A stretch of 23,327 bases of DNA from the IMG/VR virus record IMGVR_UViG_3300021956_000082, positions 1 to 23,327 of that record; one strand, given 5' to 3'. The first letter of the stretch is position 1; the number at the start of each line of letters is the position of its first letter. A program made the translations under genes and the position numbers. Positions 21,343 to 23,327 of this stretch are shown piece by piece. The notes under the pieces were generated by a model. It searched no databases and was not told the origin of the DNA. It saw nothing but the letters and a program-made list of their open reading frames with translations. The DNA comes from a virus.

Positions 21343-23315
21343 TGGCATTAAGTAAATTAGTATTTAAACCCGGTGTTAACCGAGATCAAACTAACTACGC
21401 ATCAGAAGGTGGTTGGTATGAGACTCAGCTCGTCCGTTTTAGATCAGGCTTCCCTGAAAAGTTTGGTGGTTGGACTGTATCTAACTTAAATGCATACACT
21501 GATTCTGCACGTTCAGTATTTAGTTGGTCAACTACTGACGGATCTAATTTACTTGGTATTGGTACAAACTCTCGTGTTTATGTAGGTTCAGGTACAACCC
21601 TATATGACATTACACCTATCTATGCTACATATACATCTATCTCCACTCCATCAACAGATAATTGTATAGGAACAACAAACGCATCTAAAACTGTAACAGT
21701 AACTTTAACAGGTCATGGTGCAACTACAGGAACTTATGTAACATTCAGTGGTATTGCAGGACCTACTATTGGTGGTATTCCTGTAACTGAAATGAATACT
21801 ACAGTACAAGTTACAGTGCTTGATTCTAATACATTTACCTTCCAAGCAACTACTACTGCAACATCAACTACAACAGGACAAGGTGGTACAGGCATTACGG
21901 CTGTTGTTTATATGCCGGCAGGTTATCCAATTACTACAGCAGGTTATGGTTGGGGTACATCTACTTGGGGTCGAGGTACTTGGGGTTCTGGCTCAACTGT
22001 TCCTGTATATCAACCTGCAAGACTTATATTTATGGATAAGTTTAATAATGATTTAATTTTTAATACTCAATATGACACAGTATCGGGTACAGGTGGAGAA
22101 ATTTATTATTGGGCTTTTGATCCATCATTTGGAACCCATGCTGTTTTATTAAATTCAATAGCAGGTGCAGTAGCAGTACCTCAAAAAGTAGGTAAAATAT
22201 TATTTGCTCCACAAGGTTTCTTATTTGCATTAGGATGTACAAACTATGATGCTACAGCACCAGCACCTAATTATTTAGGAACTTATGATCCACTACTTAT
22301 TCGTTGGTCTAATGTTGATCCTGATATTGGTCCTGAACCTGAAAATTGGCAACCAACTGTAACTAATACTGCGGGTTATTTAAGATTACAATCAGGTTCT
22401 AAAATTATTACTGCAATTAATACTAGACAAGAAACTCTAGTATTTACTAATACATCATTAACATCTATTCAATATTTAGGCACACAAGAAGTATTTGGCT
22501 TACAAGAACTATCACATAATATATCTATTATCGGTGCTAATGCATTAGTAGGCTCAAACAACATTACTTACTGGATGGGTCGAGATAGATTCTATACATA
22601 CTCTGGTCGTGTTGATACATTACCTTGTACATTAAGACAATATATATTTACTGATATTAATTATACCCAAAGTGCACTTATATTTGCAGGTGTTAATAAT
22701 AAATTTACAGAAATTATTTGGTTCTATCCTTCAGCAAATTCAGATGAAATTGATCGATATGTTGTATTTAATTACCTTGAAAATATTTGGTATTATGGTC
22801 AATTAGAAAGAACTGCATGGATTGATTCAGGTGTATTCAATAATCCTGTTGGATTAGATAATGGTTGGGTTTACCAACATGAAAATGGTACTGATGATGG
22901 ACAACCATTAGGTGCAGCTCCACTTCCTATTACATCATATATTCAATCTGCAGACGTAGATATTGATGACGGCGATAAATATATGTTAATACGTCGTGTT
23001 ATTCCTGATATTAATTTTAGAGGGTCTGAAACTATTAATCCTGTGACAGGTGCTACAATTATTCCTGAAGCTGATATTACTGTAGGTGTACGTAATTTTC
23101 CTGGTGCTGCACAATCTACAACTAACTTAGAAGGTCAAACAACAGGTGATACGATTGTCACTGCAACAGCAACTGTAGATCAATATACAAACCAAGTATT
23201 TATTAGAGCTCGTGGTCGTCAAATGAATTTTAAAATTGCATCAGATACAGTTGGTACACAATGGCAGTTAGGTTTACCAAGAGTTGATGCACGTCCTGAC
23301 GGAACAAGAAACTGA
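21342..23315 (+). CDS. Tail nozzle / P22 gp10-like stabilisation protein
   Basis: A 657-residue protein of the P22 gp10-like family, which forms the nozzle of short-tailed phages and holds packaged DNA in place. The diagnostic N-terminus is VFKPGVNRDQTNYASEGGWY then QLVRFRSGFPEKFGGW (7-44). Beta-propeller-like repeats follow, including LLGIGTNSRVYVG, ARLIFMDKFNNDLIFNT, IYYWAFDPSFGTHAV, QPTVTNTAGYLRL, ISIIGANALVGSNN, WFYPSANSDEIDRYVVFN and a C-terminal strand-rich part. An extra Thr-rich beta insertion at about 107-184 (VTVTLTGHGATTG within it) breaks the first repeat. Its position after the lysis genes separates it from the other tail genes at 3.6-6.1 kb. Confidence 0.85.
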   Translation: MALSKLVFKPGVNRDQTNYASEGGWYETQLVRFRSGFPEKFGGWTVSNLNAYTDSARSVFSWSTTDGSNLLGIGTNSRVYVGSGTTLYDITPIYATYTSISTPSTDNCIGTTNASKTVTVTLTGHGATTGTYVTFSGIAGPTIGGIPVTEMNTTVQVTVLDSNTFTFQATTTATSTTTGQGGTGITAVVYMPAGYPITTAGYGWGTSTWGRGTWGSGSTVPVYQPARLIFMDKFNNDLIFNTQYDTVSGTGGEIYYWAFDPSFGTHAVLLNSIAGAVAVPQKVGKILFAPQGFLFALGCTNYDATAPAPNYLGTYDPLLIRWSNVDPDIGPEPENWQPTVTNTAGYLRLQSGSKIITAINTRQETLVFTNTSLTSIQYLGTQEVFGLQELSHNISIIGANALVGSNNITYWMGRDRFYTYSGRVDTLPCTLRQYIFTDINYTQSALIFAGVNNKFTEIIWFYPSANSDEIDRYVVFNYLENIWYYGQLERTAWIDSGVFNNPVGLDNGWVYQHENGTDDGQPLGAAPLPITSYIQSADVDIDDGDKYMLIRRVIPDINFRGSETINPVTGATIIPEADITVGVRNFPGAAQSTTNLEGQTTGDTIVTATATVDQYTNQVFIRARGRQMNFKIASDTVGTQWQLGLPRVDARPDGTRN

Positions 23316-23327
23316 TGACTGATATTA
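23315..23327 (+). CDS. Start of a further gene, cut by the window end
   Basis: An ATG overlaps the nozzle TGA by one base (TGATG) and opens a frame reading MTDI before the window ends. The overlap matches other junctions here, so a gene is likely, but nothing can be said of its product. Confidence 0.4.

Overview
The window reads as a 23.3-kb stretch of the late (virion and lysis) region of an AT-rich tailed phage. All credible genes lie on the + strand. They are packed head to tail, often with ATGA or TAATG junctions, and there are no tRNA, rRNA, CRISPR or transposon signals. A P22 gp4-like tail factor, an SU10-type head-tail adaptor and a gp10-like tail nozzle suggest a short-tailed (podovirus-like) phage. 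The low GC content and the families present resemble phages of aquatic bacteria with AT-rich genomes; the host cannot be fixed from this sequence.

Layout. (1) 1-539: an endonuclease VII-type HNH gene, followed in the same frame by what looks like the last codons of an interrupted gene, possibly the major capsid protein. (2) 552-5456: a probable capsid-associated protein, then a run of very small Lys/Gly-rich proteins, several sharing an ADG..-KGKTKGR-like module, interrupted by the gp4-like tail factor and a zinc-ribbon protein. (3) 5463-7157: the head-tail adaptor and two beta-rich virion proteins. (4) 7167-18667: about 11 kb of fibre and adhesin genes. It holds a YGGTG-repeat fibre, a protein built of twelve exact 20-residue repeats, a fibre with a self-cleaving S74 chaperone domain, an adhesin, and three fibres with very glycine-rich tips. 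Each glycine-rich fibre is directly followed by a small partner gene, and two of these partners are 2-oxoglutarate/Fe(II) oxygenases. (5) 18667-21342: two secreted proteins (one Cys-rich with thrombospondin-like W..W repeats), a membrane-anchored coiled-coil protein, a GTA-type three-TM holin and a GH24 lysozyme. (6) 21342-23315: the tail nozzle, then the first codons of another gene.

Working together: regions 2 and 3 build the head and neck, region 4 builds the host-recognition apparatus and possibly modifies it, region 5 opens the cell, and the nozzle gene resumes the tail module. The most unusual points are the pairing of glycine-rich fibre tips with hydroxylase-type enzymes, the strict 12 x 20 repeat protein, the recurring KGKTKGR module whose codons double as ribosome binding sites, and the apparent HNH interruption of an upstream gene. 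No gene-free stretch exceeds 300 bases; the longest gaps left between the larger genes hold small genes listed here.
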